Below are positions 43,596-53,900 of a DNA stretch of 64,000 nt, piece after piece. The DNA is taken from contig JADCRZ010000001.1 in assembly GCA_015069695.1 (NCBI GenBank), positions 186,001 through 250,000 of the forward strand. Direction: 5' to 3'. How positions within the stretch are numbered: position 1 is the first letter of the stretch; the number at the start of each line of letters is the position of its first letter. Both the position numbers and the translations under genes were made by a program. This DNA is from Williamsia sp. (GTDB lineage: Bacteria; Bacteroidota; Bacteroidia; Chitinophagales; Chitinophagaceae). The notes beneath the pieces were generated by a model. It saw only the letters and a program-made list of their open reading frames with translations, made no database searches and had not been told where the DNA came from.

Positions 43596-46500
43596 ATGGC
43601 CATTTATGCAGTACTGGTAGGCATCAACGGCTACCCCGAAAAACCTTTGGCAGGATGCCTGAACGATGTAAAAGCAATACAGGATTACCTGCACCAGTTT
43701 GCCGAACAAACCCACGATAAGCTGCACCTGCATGTGCTGACCGATGATACAACGGACAAGCCTACCCGGGAAAACCTGATCAGGAGCTTTGATTTTTTTG
43801 CCGACGCGAAGGCGCAGGATTTCTGTCTGTTCTATTACAGCGGACATGGTTCTTTTGCGACTGCACCCCAGGAGTTCTGGACAGAAACAGATGGGTACAA
43901 CGAATCCTTTGTTTGTATCGATAGCCGCAGGCCGGGCGGAAGAGACCTGGTTGATAAGGAGATGGGCTACCTGATCTGGAAAACGTTCCGGAAAAAAGCC
44001 GGTGTCACATTTATTGCGATCACCGATTGCTGTCATTCAGGAACCATTACCCGGGCGCCCGGTGATCACAGCGGTATAACCGACAGAATGGAATCGCCCG
44101 ATACCCGTCTCTTTTCTGTGTCCGACTACTACGGCTTTGGTGAAACAATCGACGGAGAGCAAGGGTATGTTGTATCGGCAGACAAGTCCAGGGTAACCGT
44201 GCGCCGGGCAAACCACCTTCACATGGCAGCCTCGCGGGATAACCAGACCTCGAAAGAGCTGCTGATAGAAGGGGTAAAAAGGGGCGCTTTTACCCACGCC
44301 CTGCTGAAAACGCTTTATGCCAGCAGCGGACTCATCAGCTACCGGGAGCTCGTTGAGAAAGCCGCCGTACTGGTAAAGAATCTTGTTCTTGATCAACAAC
44401 CTGATATCAACCTCAACGGTGACCTGCCGGCCGGCACCGGCGACCAGTTTTTTCTCTCGCACAGCGGTACAGCAGTCAACCCGCTTTATCCCGTGTACTC
44501 CGAGCCGCAGTACGGCTGGTGCATCAAAGCCGGGCAGTTGCAGGGCGTCAGCAAGGGCGATAAGGTTATTATCAAAGACGTTTGTGAAACAATCGTAACA
44601 GGCAACATAGCAGCCGATCTCTCAACCATTGCGATGAAAGTAGAGCTGGGAAAATCGACCAACACTTACCGCGCAGCTGTTGGTAGAGAATCTGTGCGCC
44701 CCCTCTCTTTTTCATTTGCGGCAGATACCGGCCATGCCGTGGCTACCCTGCTCCAGGGTGCCGCAGCAGCCAAACCTTCAGCGTATGTCGCCATTGCAAA
44801 GGAAGGATCAGGGCAGTACATTGTTCATGCGCAGGGAGGAGAGGTGTTTATCTCGCTGCCCGGCAGCACAAGACCTGTATTCAAACCGCTCCCTGTTTCT
44901 ACTGAAGAAGAAGCCTGGTTTTTCCTGGAAAGAATAGAACTGGTAAGCAAATGGAACTATTTGCGGGAGCTGCAAAACCCGGAAACAAAGCTGGGTCCGC
45001 AGCATTACAAGCTGGAGCTGTACCGCAACAAGCAAGCCTGCAATTATGATGTGGAGAACTTTGAGGTGGTCAGCAGGGAACCCGTCAATGATTTTTATTA
45101 CAAACAGGCAGGCAATGACTGGTGCCAGCCGGCCTTCCGCCTAAGCTTTACCAACAACAGCGGCCGCGATCTGTGGGTGGCTTGTTCTTACATGGGCTTT
45201 GATTACAGTATATCGAACGAAGGGTTTGATGCGATGCAGGTAGGAAAAGAAAAAACTGCCTGGATCATGTTCAATGATCATAGCAGTCTGACGGATGTTA
45301 TAAGACTGCAGATCGAAGGAAAATTTCAGGACCTGGGCTATACCGAAATTACAGAACACCTGAAGTTGTTTGTCTCTACTGATAAGATAGATAAGCTGGG
45401 CAATTTAAACCAGGATGGAATCGATATGCCTGTGTTCAGAGCCAGAGGAGCCGAAAGAGGCTTGGGGGCAGCCACTGCAAAACCTGCTTTGCCAAAAACT
45501 GACTGGACAACAGAAACCATCGGCTTGCACATCGTACGCCCGGCAGACAGCGTGCCGATCGTTCCCGGTCAAAAAACCGAGCTACAGGAAATCACCATCC
45601 TGAATCACCCGTCTTTCGATGCAAAGGTGAGCCTTACCAGTTCGGGATACACAGCCCGTTCCGCTGATTTTGTGCAGCCTCCCCACCTGGCCAAGAAAAA
45701 TACCTTCCTGCAACCCTATGATCTTTCTTCGGCTACCCGCTCCGCAAAAGTGATGGACGTGCTGGAACTCATGGATGTCAGAAATGCCGCGGCCATTACA
45801 CCACAGGCACCGCTTGTTGTAGCGCGGCATGCTGCACGCTCGGTACAGGAAGAGCGGGTTATTCCCATCGGTTACGACGCGGAAACGGGGTTGTATTACC
45901 CACTGGGTTATACTGATAAGAATGGGCATGTTGTCATCAACACCCTGCCTGAACAAACAAAAACGGATGCAGCCATTACCCAGCGCAGCCTGCTGGGCTC
46001 GATCAAGATTTATTTTCAGAAAGTGATCGGGCAAAGGCTGGGTTTCGCATATCACTATCCCCGGCTCGCCATTGCACGGGTGATTGAAGGCCGGGTAGCT
46101 TATGAATCAGACATGCAAAAGGTAAAGCAACAGGTTGCCAAAGCTTCCACGATCCTGCTTTTTGTTCATGGTATTATCGGCGACACGGAAGGCATGGTAA
46201 AATGTGTAAAGACAGAACTTACCCGCGCAAAAACGCTGGAGCAATGCTTTGACCTGGTGCTTGGCTTTGATTACGAGAACCTCAATACCGAGATCGAAGT
46301 AACGGCCGGCTTGCTGAAGCAAAAGCTGCAGGAGGCCGGTTTTGGTGAGCAGGATGGAAAGAAGCTGACCATCGTAGCACATTCCATGGGCGGGCTGGTC
46401 AGCCGCTGGATGATCGAGAAGCTGCAGGGAGATAAACTGGTAGACAGGCTGGTGATGCTGGGCACGCCCAACAACGGATCTCCCTGGGCCGATGTGCGCG

Positions 46501-46976
46501 ACCTGGCCGATACGCTGCTGACCTTTGCCATCAATGGCGCGGCCTTCCTGAAGCCATGGATGTTTGTTTTATCCGGTATCGGCAAACTGGTAACAGGCCT
46601 GCAGGTAACACTCAAGCAAATGGATGCGCAAACAGGCATTTACACCAAGCTCAACGATGGCACAACGGTCGACATTCCATATACACTGATTGCCGGCAAC
46701 ACCCGGCGCATCATTCCGGACTACAACAAAACCACCAACTTGCTTGGCAAACTCTTCGAGAAGCTCAAAAAAAGAGGCGTGTATGACGCACTCGACAAAC
46801 TCCTGTTTAAAAAGCCCAACGACATCGCCGTTGCTGATGAAAGCATTATCACCATCAGGGGATCTGACAGCTGGAAGAAAGGCAAACCCGTTGTATATGA
46901 AGTCGCATCAGATCACCTGAACTATTTCATGAGCATAGAAGCCCTGGAAGAAATTTGCAGACCGGTTATCAAGTAA
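43596..46976 (+). CDS. Caspase-like (C14) domain fused to a C-terminal alpha/beta-hydrolase
   Basis: A 1126-residue protein with no signal peptide or membrane segment, so cytoplasmic. Residues 1-290 are a caspase-like peptidase: IYAVLVGINGY at the start, the His in YSGHGSF (His84) and the Cys in TDCCHSG (Cys146) form the dyad. Residues about 300-800 are beta-rich modules. The last third is an alpha/beta-hydrolase of lipase type: oxyanion loop FVHGIIGD (His858), nucleophile Ser930 in VAHSMGGLV, LGTPNNGSPW, and likely His1107 in SDHLNY. Both active sites look intact. Protease-lipase fusions suggest a suicide or stress effector, with the caspase perhaps releasing the hydrolase, but no partner gene is evident. 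Confidence 0.87.
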   Translation: MAIYAVLVGINGYPEKPLAGCLNDVKAIQDYLHQFAEQTHDKLHLHVLTDDTTDKPTRENLIRSFDFFADAKAQDFCLFYYSGHGSFATAPQEFWTETDGYNESFVCIDSRRPGGRDLVDKEMGYLIWKTFRKKAGVTFIAITDCCHSGTITRAPGDHSGITDRMESPDTRLFSVSDYYGFGETIDGEQGYVVSADKSRVTVRRANHLHMAASRDNQTSKELLIEGVKRGAFTHALLKTLYASSGLISYRELVEKAAVLVKNLVLDQQPDINLNGDLPAGTGDQFFLSHSGTAVNPLYPVYSEPQYGWCIKAGQLQGVSKGDKVIIKDVCETIVTGNIAADLSTIAMKVELGKSTNTYRAAVGRESVRPLSFSFAADTGHAVATLLQGAAAAKPSAYVAIAKEGSGQYIVHAQGGEVFISLPGSTRPVFKPLPVSTEEEAWFFLERIELVSKWNYLRELQNPETKLGPQHYKLELYRNKQACNYDVENFEVVSREPVNDFYYKQAGNDWCQPAFRLSFTNNSGRDLWVACSYMGFDYSISNEGFDAMQVGKEKTAWIMFNDHSSLTDVIRLQIEGKFQDLGYTEITEHLKLFVSTDKIDKLGNLNQDGIDMPVFRARGAERGLGAATAKPALPKTDWTTETIGLHIVRPADSVPIVPGQKTELQEITILNHPSFDAKVSLTSSGYTARSADFVQPPHLAKKNTFLQPYDLSSATRSAKVMDVLELMDVRNAAAITPQAPLVVARHAARSVQEERVIPIGYDAETGLYYPLGYTDKNGHVVINTLPEQTKTDAAITQRSLLGSIKIYFQKVIGQRLGFAYHYPRLAIARVIEGRVAYESDMQKVKQQVAKASTILLFVHGIIGDTEGMVKCVKTELTRAKTLEQCFDLVLGFDYENLNTEIEVTAGLLKQKLQEAGFGEQDGKKLTIVAHSMGGLVSRWMIEKLQGDKLVDRLVMLGTPNNGSPWADVRDLADTLLTFAINGAAFLKPWMFVLSGIGKLVTGLQVTLKQMDAQTGIYTKLNDGTTVDIPYTLIAGNTRRIIPDYNKTTNLLGKLFEKLKKRGVYDALDKLLFKKPNDIAVADESIITIRGSDSWKKGKPVVYEVASDHLNYFMSIEALEEICRPVIK

Positions 46977-46991
46977 GAGATCGCCTCTCCC

Positions 46992-46999
46992 TACATTTG
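46992..46999 (+). promoter_or_regulatory. Candidate -7 box of the polysaccharide deacetylase gene
   Basis: TACATTTG matches TAnnTTTG exactly, 20 bp before the ATG at 47019. A TTG at the proper -33 distance is not seen, so this is only a candidate. Confidence 0.3.
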
Positions 47000-47018
47000 C
47001 CTCTACAACTCATGAATC

Positions 47019-47828
47019 ATGCAAATAGTCAGGCGCTTTGTATCTTGCGTAGTATTGGTAGCGGGCATCTTCTTCAGTGGCTTTGCACAGAACGACGGCG
47101 TGTGGAATGGCAAACAGTGCGCAGTGGTGCTGACCTACGACGATGCCATCGACATAGATTTTGATCATGTCATGCCTGCACTTGATTCGCTGAATTTAAA
47201 AGGCACTTTTTATATCATTGGTTCATCAGGCGTGGTGAACAAAAGGCTGGATGAATGGCGCCGGGCTGCCGGTCGTGGCCATGAACTGGGCAACCATGCC
47301 TTGTTTCATCCCTGCGATGGCAGCCGGCCGGGGCGCAGCTTTGTAAATCCTGATTTTGACCTCAGCAAATATACCGTGAACAGGGCGGTAACAGAGATCC
47401 GGCTAAACAATACCTTGCTCAAAGCGATCGATGGCAAGGAAAGACGCACCTTCGCTTACCCCTGCGGTGATCTGAAGATCGGTGATGTATATTTCTACGA
47501 AGGACTCAAAAATGATTTTGCTGGTGCCCGGGGCGTGAGTCCGGGACTGCTAACGGCCGGACAGGTTAACTTATCCGACATCAATGCCTATTCAATCAAT
47601 GGCCAGTCGGCCGACTACATGATTGACCTGGTAAAAAAGGCGCAGCAATCGCATACGCTGCTGGTTTTCCTGTTCCATGGCGTGGGCGGCGGCCACAACA
47701 TCAACGTTGACCTGGACGCACACAGCAAACTATTGCACTACCTGAAGCAACAGGAAAAAACTATCTGGATCGCACCCATGGTAGAGGTGGCGGAAAGGAT
47801 CAGCAGCTACCAGCACAAAGCGAAATAA
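47019..47828 (+). CDS. Secreted polysaccharide deacetylase (NodB/CE4 family)
   Basis: A 269-residue protein with a signal peptide (residues 1-23, ending GFA). The NodB fold is shown by VLTYDDAIDIDFD, with the metal and base Asp pair, by GHELGNHALFHP with the two metal His, and by RTFAYPCGD. The family removes acetyl groups from chitin, peptidoglycan or xylan using a divalent metal. A late motif, LLVFLFHGVGGGH, holds the second catalytic His. It lies 42 bp after the caspase fusion on the same strand but has a promoter-like box of its own. The natural substrate is unknown. Confidence 0.88.
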   Translation: MQIVRRFVSCVVLVAGIFFSGFAQNDGVWNGKQCAVVLTYDDAIDIDFDHVMPALDSLNLKGTFYIIGSSGVVNKRLDEWRRAAGRGHELGNHALFHPCDGSRPGRSFVNPDFDLSKYTVNRAVTEIRLNNTLLKAIDGKERRTFAYPCGDLKIGDVYFYEGLKNDFAGARGVSPGLLTAGQVNLSDINAYSINGQSADYMIDLVKKAQQSHTLLVFLFHGVGGGHNINVDLDAHSKLLHYLKQQEKTIWIAPMVEVAERISSYQHKAK

Positions 47829-47916
47829 GCGCCACGGAGTGGTGGTTATTCAGAAAGATTTTGGCCAAAAAATATTTTTAATACACCTGCCCGATGTAAT
47901 TGCGCAGAAAACCAGC

Positions 47917-48363
47917 TTATGGCTTTAGATCAAAGAGGGCCTTTCCGGTTTTGAGATCAACGGGTTCTGATATGTGTTCATGAATGATGAGCCATTTGCC
48001 AGCTGCTTTTTTATATCCGCTTGTGATCCGGTACCACATGTCTCTTTTTTCGCCGTCTTTGGTTGTGCCATAGGTCCGCATCAAGCAATAACTTATCGCC
48101 ACATCATCACCTGATATCATGTGAAGATTTTTTATTTCCTGGCGGATCTTGCCTTCATAGGATGCAAACCATTCTGTGAGTCTTTTGTCGAGCGATTCTT
48201 TGCCACGGAATTCAAGCGTTTGGGCCAACTCATAGCTAACGATGTCTTCTGCATAATGGGCAAGCAGGGCATTCTTGTCGCCATCAAGTACATGCTTTAT
48301 TTTTTCCGCTATCAGCGTTTGTATTTCCGCGTTTACATTTTTTGATATCTGTGTATCTTCCAT
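47917..48363 (-). CDS. SnoaL-like/NTF2-family protein
   Basis: A 148-residue cytoplasmic protein of the nuclear transport factor 2 fold (a cone of beta-strands with a helical lid). DKNALLAHYAEDIVSYELA is the usual N-terminal helix-strand, and MWYRITSGYKKAAGKWLIIHEHIS the C-terminal strands. Members include isomerases, hydratases and ketosteroid-type proteins, but most of the stand-alone ones have no assigned reaction. It stands alone, in convergent orientation to the deacetylase gene and with 162 bp to the acylase gene. Confidence 0.82.
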   Translation of the reverse strand: MEDTQISKNVNAEIQTLIAEKIKHVLDGDKNALLAHYAEDIVSYELAQTLEFRGKESLDKRLTEWFASYEGKIRQEIKNLHMISGDDVAISYCLMRTYGTTKDGEKRDMWYRITSGYKKAAGKWLIIHEHISEPVDLKTGKALFDLKP

Positions 48364-48525
48364 ACAGCTTGCATTTTAGATCAAACTAAGACTTTATCAA
48401 CGATTTGCCAAACTTCCGTTGCCGTTTGCCAGGAGTTCCGGCTGTTCCATCGCAGCAAATCTTCAGATGCGGATGTGGGGCTGACTGTAGCAAAATTGTG
48501 GACAGTCTTATTTTTTCAGCTGTTG

Positions 48526-50724
48526 TCATTTTATTCCTTCTTCCCCGGGATGATAGATTTTCTCTGCATTCTTCATCACGTCTTTTTTGTAAAAGAAGGC
48601 TTCCTTGTAGTGGTGGTTGATATAGCCTTCCACCTGGTCGGAAAAATGGGGTGAAAGAGGATTGGAACTGGCGCCGCCTGTTAAGATGGTCTTTGCCGTT
48701 AGTTTTTTTCCAAAGTCAACAACGGCTACAAAGGTGTTGCCCGTGATGCCATAGCGGTTTTTTGTTTTAGGTCCTTTTTTGCTCACAAACGCATTGAGCG
48801 AACCCAGGTAACCCGGGGTGGCTGGTACGGCCCAGCTTTTTTTCTGATCGCTTAACTCCTCGCCGGGCGCATTGCGCTGAAAGCGGTTGATGCTGCCCCA
48901 GCTTACTTTCCAGGTGCCGTGATCGCGTGTTAATTCGGTGATCACGCCCTGCATGGCATCCAGCAGCTGCTGTTCGGTGAGGTTATCGGTGGACACGCCT
49001 GCACCATTGGTGACCGAGTATCTTTCTTCGTTGGTGGTTGGCTTTTGAAGCCGGGCCACATTCAGGTCAATGATTTTTTCTATCCATATCACTGCCAGCG
49101 TAGTGGCAATGGAACCCGTGTCTGTCCTGAAATCCCAGGCTTTCAAAACGGCCACCGGTTCCTTCAAGCCGGCATTGTCTGCCTGCCTGTTCTCATACGC
49201 GGCGACCAGCCGGGGGATCAGCTTTTCGGCATTGGGAAGATACGTGTCGTATGTGGCAGCTACCACATCATCCGTTGTTGCTTCGCTGATCTGATCAAGC
49301 ACCCGGATGGCATGTACTGCCCGGGGTGTTTGTCCGTCCGGGAACATAAAGGAAGGCTTTTGGCTCATCACGGTATCAAAGCGGCCGGTAGCATACAGCA
49401 CCGTAGAATTGCAGTTCTGCAGCCAGCCATTGGGCGGATTGATATAGTGAGGAATCGAATCCAGGGGATAAGTGCCCTTCCATTCCGTAGCGCTTGTACT
49501 GCCATCCACCGGCCGTTTCCAATCGAGCGAAGGATCTTTTTGCGGAACGAAATTGCCGTGCCAGTAGGCAATGTTTCCCTTCCGGTCGGCGTACACGGTG
49601 TTGCTTCCGGTCATCACCTTTCTGTTAATCGCGGCTTTGAACTGCTCCAGGTTTTTGGCCTTCATTCTTTCCCAGTGCATGGCAAGCAGGTCAATATTTC
49701 CGTCAACTGTTTTGAGCGCTATCCACTTCCCGTTGATGGCTGATACAATCGGACCGTGGTGGGTCCTGTACACCGTAAATTTTCTGGTGGCGATCACCGT
49801 TCCATTTTTGTAGGGAACAGTGATTTCCATGCTGTCGACAGGACGGAGTTCACCGTTGTATTTATAATAGTAGCGGCTGTCTTTCTGTTCAACTGTTTCT
49901 GCGTACAGGTCTTTTCCATCAGAGAGGGAAACCGGGTGCATCCAGCCCAGCCTTTCATTAAAGCCCTGAAAGATATTGAATTGTCCCAGGAAAGGTGCCC
50001 CATACGAGTTCAGCCCCCGTTTGCTGGTAAGCTGGATTTCGATGCGGCCATAGAATTCCGAATGGGGATTGATCAGCAGCATGGCATGGCCCGTTTTTGT
50101 GCGAGCGGGCGCCAGGGCCCAGCCGTTTGATCCGGCCATTTCACCTGTTTCGCCGGGTTCTTCAACCGGGGCATAAGCAGAGAGGGCAGCAGCCCGGTTG
50201 TTGTAAAACGCAGCAAAATTGGCTTCCTCCACATTGCTCCCCGCAATGGCCGGTATATTGTTCATCAGGCACATCCAGGGTTCAACCCGGGTGAGCAGCT
50301 TGGATTTTTTTTCCGGGTGGGATATCATAAAAAAGTTGATGCCGTCAGCAAAGCCCCGGCAAAGCTTCTGCAGCCAGCCGGGTGATTTTTCGAGCAGGGC
50401 TTTGGCCCGTACCGAATCGATAAATATGCGCGACCACAGGTCTCTGTAAATGGCGGAGGCGCCCTGCACTTCTGCCTGCCGGCCCAGCCGGCTGATCAGC
50501 GATTCTTCTACCTGCTCAAAAAATTCTTCGCATTGCTCATACCCCATGCCAAATACGGCCTGCTCGTCTGTTTTGGTATACACATGCGGAACGCCCCAGC
50601 GGTCCCTTACAATGGTGATCTGCCTGGCCTGTTTTTTCAGGGTCTCGATTTCATGGGGAGAAAATGACTGGGCTTGTGCTGCAAGGCTCAACGCACACAA
50701 TAGCAGAAGGCACGCTTGTTTCAT
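48526..50724 (-). CDS. Penicillin-acylase-family Ntn hydrolase
   Basis: A 732-residue precursor with a signal peptide (residues 1-18). The family is autocatalytically cut just before a Ser that becomes the nucleophile; here Ser199 in AGSNGWALAPARTKTG fits exactly, leaving an alpha chain before it and a beta chain of about 530 residues after it. IVRDRWGVPHVYTKTDEQAVF is the usual alpha-chain start, and YADRKGNIAYWHGNFVPQ and NAPGEELSD lie in the beta chain. Such periplasmic enzymes hydrolyse amides such as acyl-homoserine lactones, aculeacin or beta-lactams; the substrate here is not predictable. Confidence 0.93.
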   Translation of the reverse strand: MKQACLLLLCALSLAAQAQSFSPHEIETLKKQARQITIVRDRWGVPHVYTKTDEQAVFGMGYEQCEEFFEQVEESLISRLGRQAEVQGASAIYRDLWSRIFIDSVRAKALLEKSPGWLQKLCRGFADGINFFMISHPEKKSKLLTRVEPWMCLMNNIPAIAGSNVEEANFAAFYNNRAAALSAYAPVEEPGETGEMAGSNGWALAPARTKTGHAMLLINPHSEFYGRIEIQLTSKRGLNSYGAPFLGQFNIFQGFNERLGWMHPVSLSDGKDLYAETVEQKDSRYYYKYNGELRPVDSMEITVPYKNGTVIATRKFTVYRTHHGPIVSAINGKWIALKTVDGNIDLLAMHWERMKAKNLEQFKAAINRKVMTGSNTVYADRKGNIAYWHGNFVPQKDPSLDWKRPVDGSTSATEWKGTYPLDSIPHYINPPNGWLQNCNSTVLYATGRFDTVMSQKPSFMFPDGQTPRAVHAIRVLDQISEATTDDVVAATYDTYLPNAEKLIPRLVAAYENRQADNAGLKEPVAVLKAWDFRTDTGSIATTLAVIWIEKIIDLNVARLQKPTTNEERYSVTNGAGVSTDNLTEQQLLDAMQGVITELTRDHGTWKVSWGSINRFQRNAPGEELSDQKKSWAVPATPGYLGSLNAFVSKKGPKTKNRYGITGNTFVAVVDFGKKLTAKTILTGGASSNPLSPHFSDQVEGYINHHYKEAFFYKKDVMKNAEKIYHPGEEGIK

Positions 50725-50740
50725 GTCAACAGCAATTAAT

Positions 50741-50773
50741 TTTGCGGGAATAAATCCGGTATTTTTATCTTTG
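50741..50773 (+). promoter_or_regulatory. Candidate promoter of the third SusC gene (TTTG / TATCTTTG)
   Basis: TATCTTTG (50766-50773) matches the -7 consensus TAnnTTTG, and TTTG (50741-50744) lies 21 bp upstream as a -33 element, close to the known spacing. The SusC start codon is 130 bp downstream. Confidence 0.55.
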
Positions 50774-50902
50774 AAGGCCTTTTATCCGGACTTGGCCCTG
50801 TCAAATATACAGTTTACTTATTGTCAGTTCCTGACCCATTTTACTCCCCTTTCCTGATAAGTTGGTTGCAATGAGAAAAAGCTTTAACCGAAACTATATA
50901 AC

Positions 50903-53900
50903 ATGTACCTGAATCTTTTTTTTCTTTCCTGTTCCAGGCTGTTTCCAAAGATCAGTGCAGGTGTACTGGCAACAGCGCTGTTGATCGTTCTTGGCTTCCG
51001 GGCAGCCGCTGCTCCTGTTGATATACGCGGCAGTGTTTTTAATGAAAAGGATGAGCCGCTGGCCGGCGCTACCGTAGCGGTAAAAGGTGGCCAGCAGGTA
51101 ACAACGACCAACACAAAGGGTGAATTTGTACTCCGCGGACTTGCAGACAATGCCGTCCTTGTTGTAAGCAGCGTGGGGTACGGAACACAGGAGGTGGCCG
51201 CGTCCGGATCGGGACCGCTGTCGATCCGCCTGCAGCCTGTTGCCAGCAAGCTGGAAGAAGCGCTGGTGATCGGTTACGGCACATCCAGCAAGCGCCTCAA
51301 TACCGGCAGTGTAACAAAAATAAGCGGGGAGGCCGTCAGCGAACTGCCTGTTCAAAGTGTGGAAGCGACCCTTGCCGGACGTTCCACCGGTGTAAACATG
51401 ATCGCCAATTCCGGTGTCGTAAACCAGGCGCCTGTTTTCAGGATCAGGGGCACCAACTCCCTTTCACTCAGTTCATACCCGCTTGTTGTGATAGACGGCG
51501 TACCTGTTTTCACGGACGACATCGGTGTGGGCGGGAACGCTTCCAACAATCCGCTTGCTGCCATCAACCCGGCTGATATTGAAAGCATCGACATTGCCAA
51601 AGACGCTTCTGCTACCAGTATCTACGGAAGCCGGGCCGCCAACGGGGTGGTCTTTATCACCACCAAAAAAGGCAAGCAGGGAAAGGCCAAGCTGGTGTAC
51701 GATGTGTTCTTTGGCACGAGCAAAGCCGTGCGGCTTGCCTCTATTTTAAATGCAGACCAGTACCTGGAAATCAAAAACGAAGGCTTAAAAAATGCCGGTA
51801 CCTACAATGCGACTACCAACTATTACGGAACCTCTATCGGGCCCGATGGCAATATCGTCAGAACCAACTGGTACGACTACATTTTCCGGACCGGCTCCTC
51901 GCAAAACCATACCCTAAGCTTATCCGGCGCCAATGAGGCCACGCGCTATTACCTCTCTATCGGGTACACCGATCAGAACGGCATCCTGAAAGGAAATGAT
52001 TACAACAGGAAATCGGTTACCTACAATGTTGACCACAAAGTATCCAAATGGCTGAGCGTGGGTTCCAAAACAAACTACACGTACGATGTTACCAGAGCCA
52101 TTCTTTCTACCGGAAACGGTGTAAGCAGCTCGGCCAGCAATTCAGTGGCTTACAGGTTGGCGTTGGTGGCCGCTCCGATCGTTGGGCCCTATAACAGGGA
52201 TGGCTCGTACAATGCCACCGGGTTGAATCTCGGACTGATGGACAACCAGGGGCACCTTACTTCGACTACCCGTATGGGTTATACCAACCCGGTGATCACC
52301 CTCAGTTACAATGACGACAATACGGCCAACAATACCATTCAGTCAAATGCCTATGTTCAGATCAATCCCCTATACTGGCTTACCCTCCGGTCGGTATACG
52401 GCGTAGACAATATTTACAGCAGAACAGAGCGGTATTTTGACCCGCGCACCAATGAAGGGACCAGCTCCAGCGGAAGCGCCACCGGCATCTCTGCCAAACG
52501 GGAAAGCTGGGTATGGACCAACACGGCCACAGCCGCCAAAACATTCGGCGAGCATTCGTTCAACCTCCTGCTGGGTGAAGAAGAGCAAAAAACAACCGGC
52601 AACCAGTTTGGACTGAACAGGACCAATCAATCCGATCCCTTTTACTCAAACATACAGGGCGGATTCGGAACCGTGGTGATCAGCAATACGGCCAACCAGG
52701 TCTATTATCAGTATCTCTACTCCCTGTTCTCCCGCCTTCAATACAATTACAACCGCAAGTACCTGCTCACGGCCAACCTGCGGCAGGACCAGTCTTCGGT
52801 ACTGGGAAAAAACAACAAGACCGGTGTGTTCTGGGGTTTCTCCGGCGGATGGGAAATTACCCAGGAAGGCTTCTGGCATGCCGCTTCCCTCGACAATATA
52901 TTCAGCTCTTTCAAGCTCAGGGGCAGTTACGGAAAAGTGGGCAACCTGGCGGGCATCGGTGATTTCGCCAGCCTCTCTACGTATTCCGCCAATCTCTATG
53001 GCGGCTTACCTGGTTTGTATTACTCTGCCGCAGGCAATCCTGACCTGAAATGGGAAACCAGCAAAAAGACCGACCTGGGATTCAGCTTTGGCTTGTTCAA
53101 AGACCGGATCACCGGTGAAATTGCTTATTACAAAAACAACATCGACGGATTGATCTTTGCCGTTCCTACGCCGGCTTCTGCCGGACTGCCGGGCAGCACC
53201 CAGAACTCTGTGCTGGCCAACGTTGGCTCGATGTACAACAAGGGGCTTGAGATCAACCTGGGTGCTACGCCGGTAACATCCAAGGATGCTTCCTGGAATA
53301 CCACGCTCAACCTCTCCTTCAACAAGAACAAGATCACTTCCTTGTCGCCCACGGTTGGAAGCTTGCTGATCAACGGACTGGGTGGCTCAACAGATCTGGT
53401 ATCTATCTCCCTGCCGGGTTATCCTGTAGGCATGATCTACGCCATCCCGACTGCCGGTGTGGACCCTGCTTCGGGCAGAAGGGTTTTTATCAACAAGGCA
53501 GGCAGGAAAGTGCTGTACCAGCAGGTACCGCCGCCCGGTGGTTCGCAGTGGGAGTATGAAGACGGTACAAAGGCCAATGCCGTTACCACTACGGCCGACG
53601 GCGTGGTATACAGAAAGACCAACCCGGGCGCGTATGGCGGCTTTATTAACCAGTTCCATTATAAGGGCTTTGATGTGGATGTGCTGATCACCTACCAGTT
53701 TGGCGGCTACATGTATTATGGTACACAGGGAACGCTGATGGATCAACGCTTCCCGAACAACTCCACCAAGATACTCGCGCGCTGGCAAAAGCCTGGCCAG
53801 ATCACCGATGTGCCGCGCCTGCAGGATGGAGATTTTACTTCCTGGGGTTATTCGCTGCCCATCACCGCCAATGTATATTCAAGCGATTTTGTGCGGCTGA

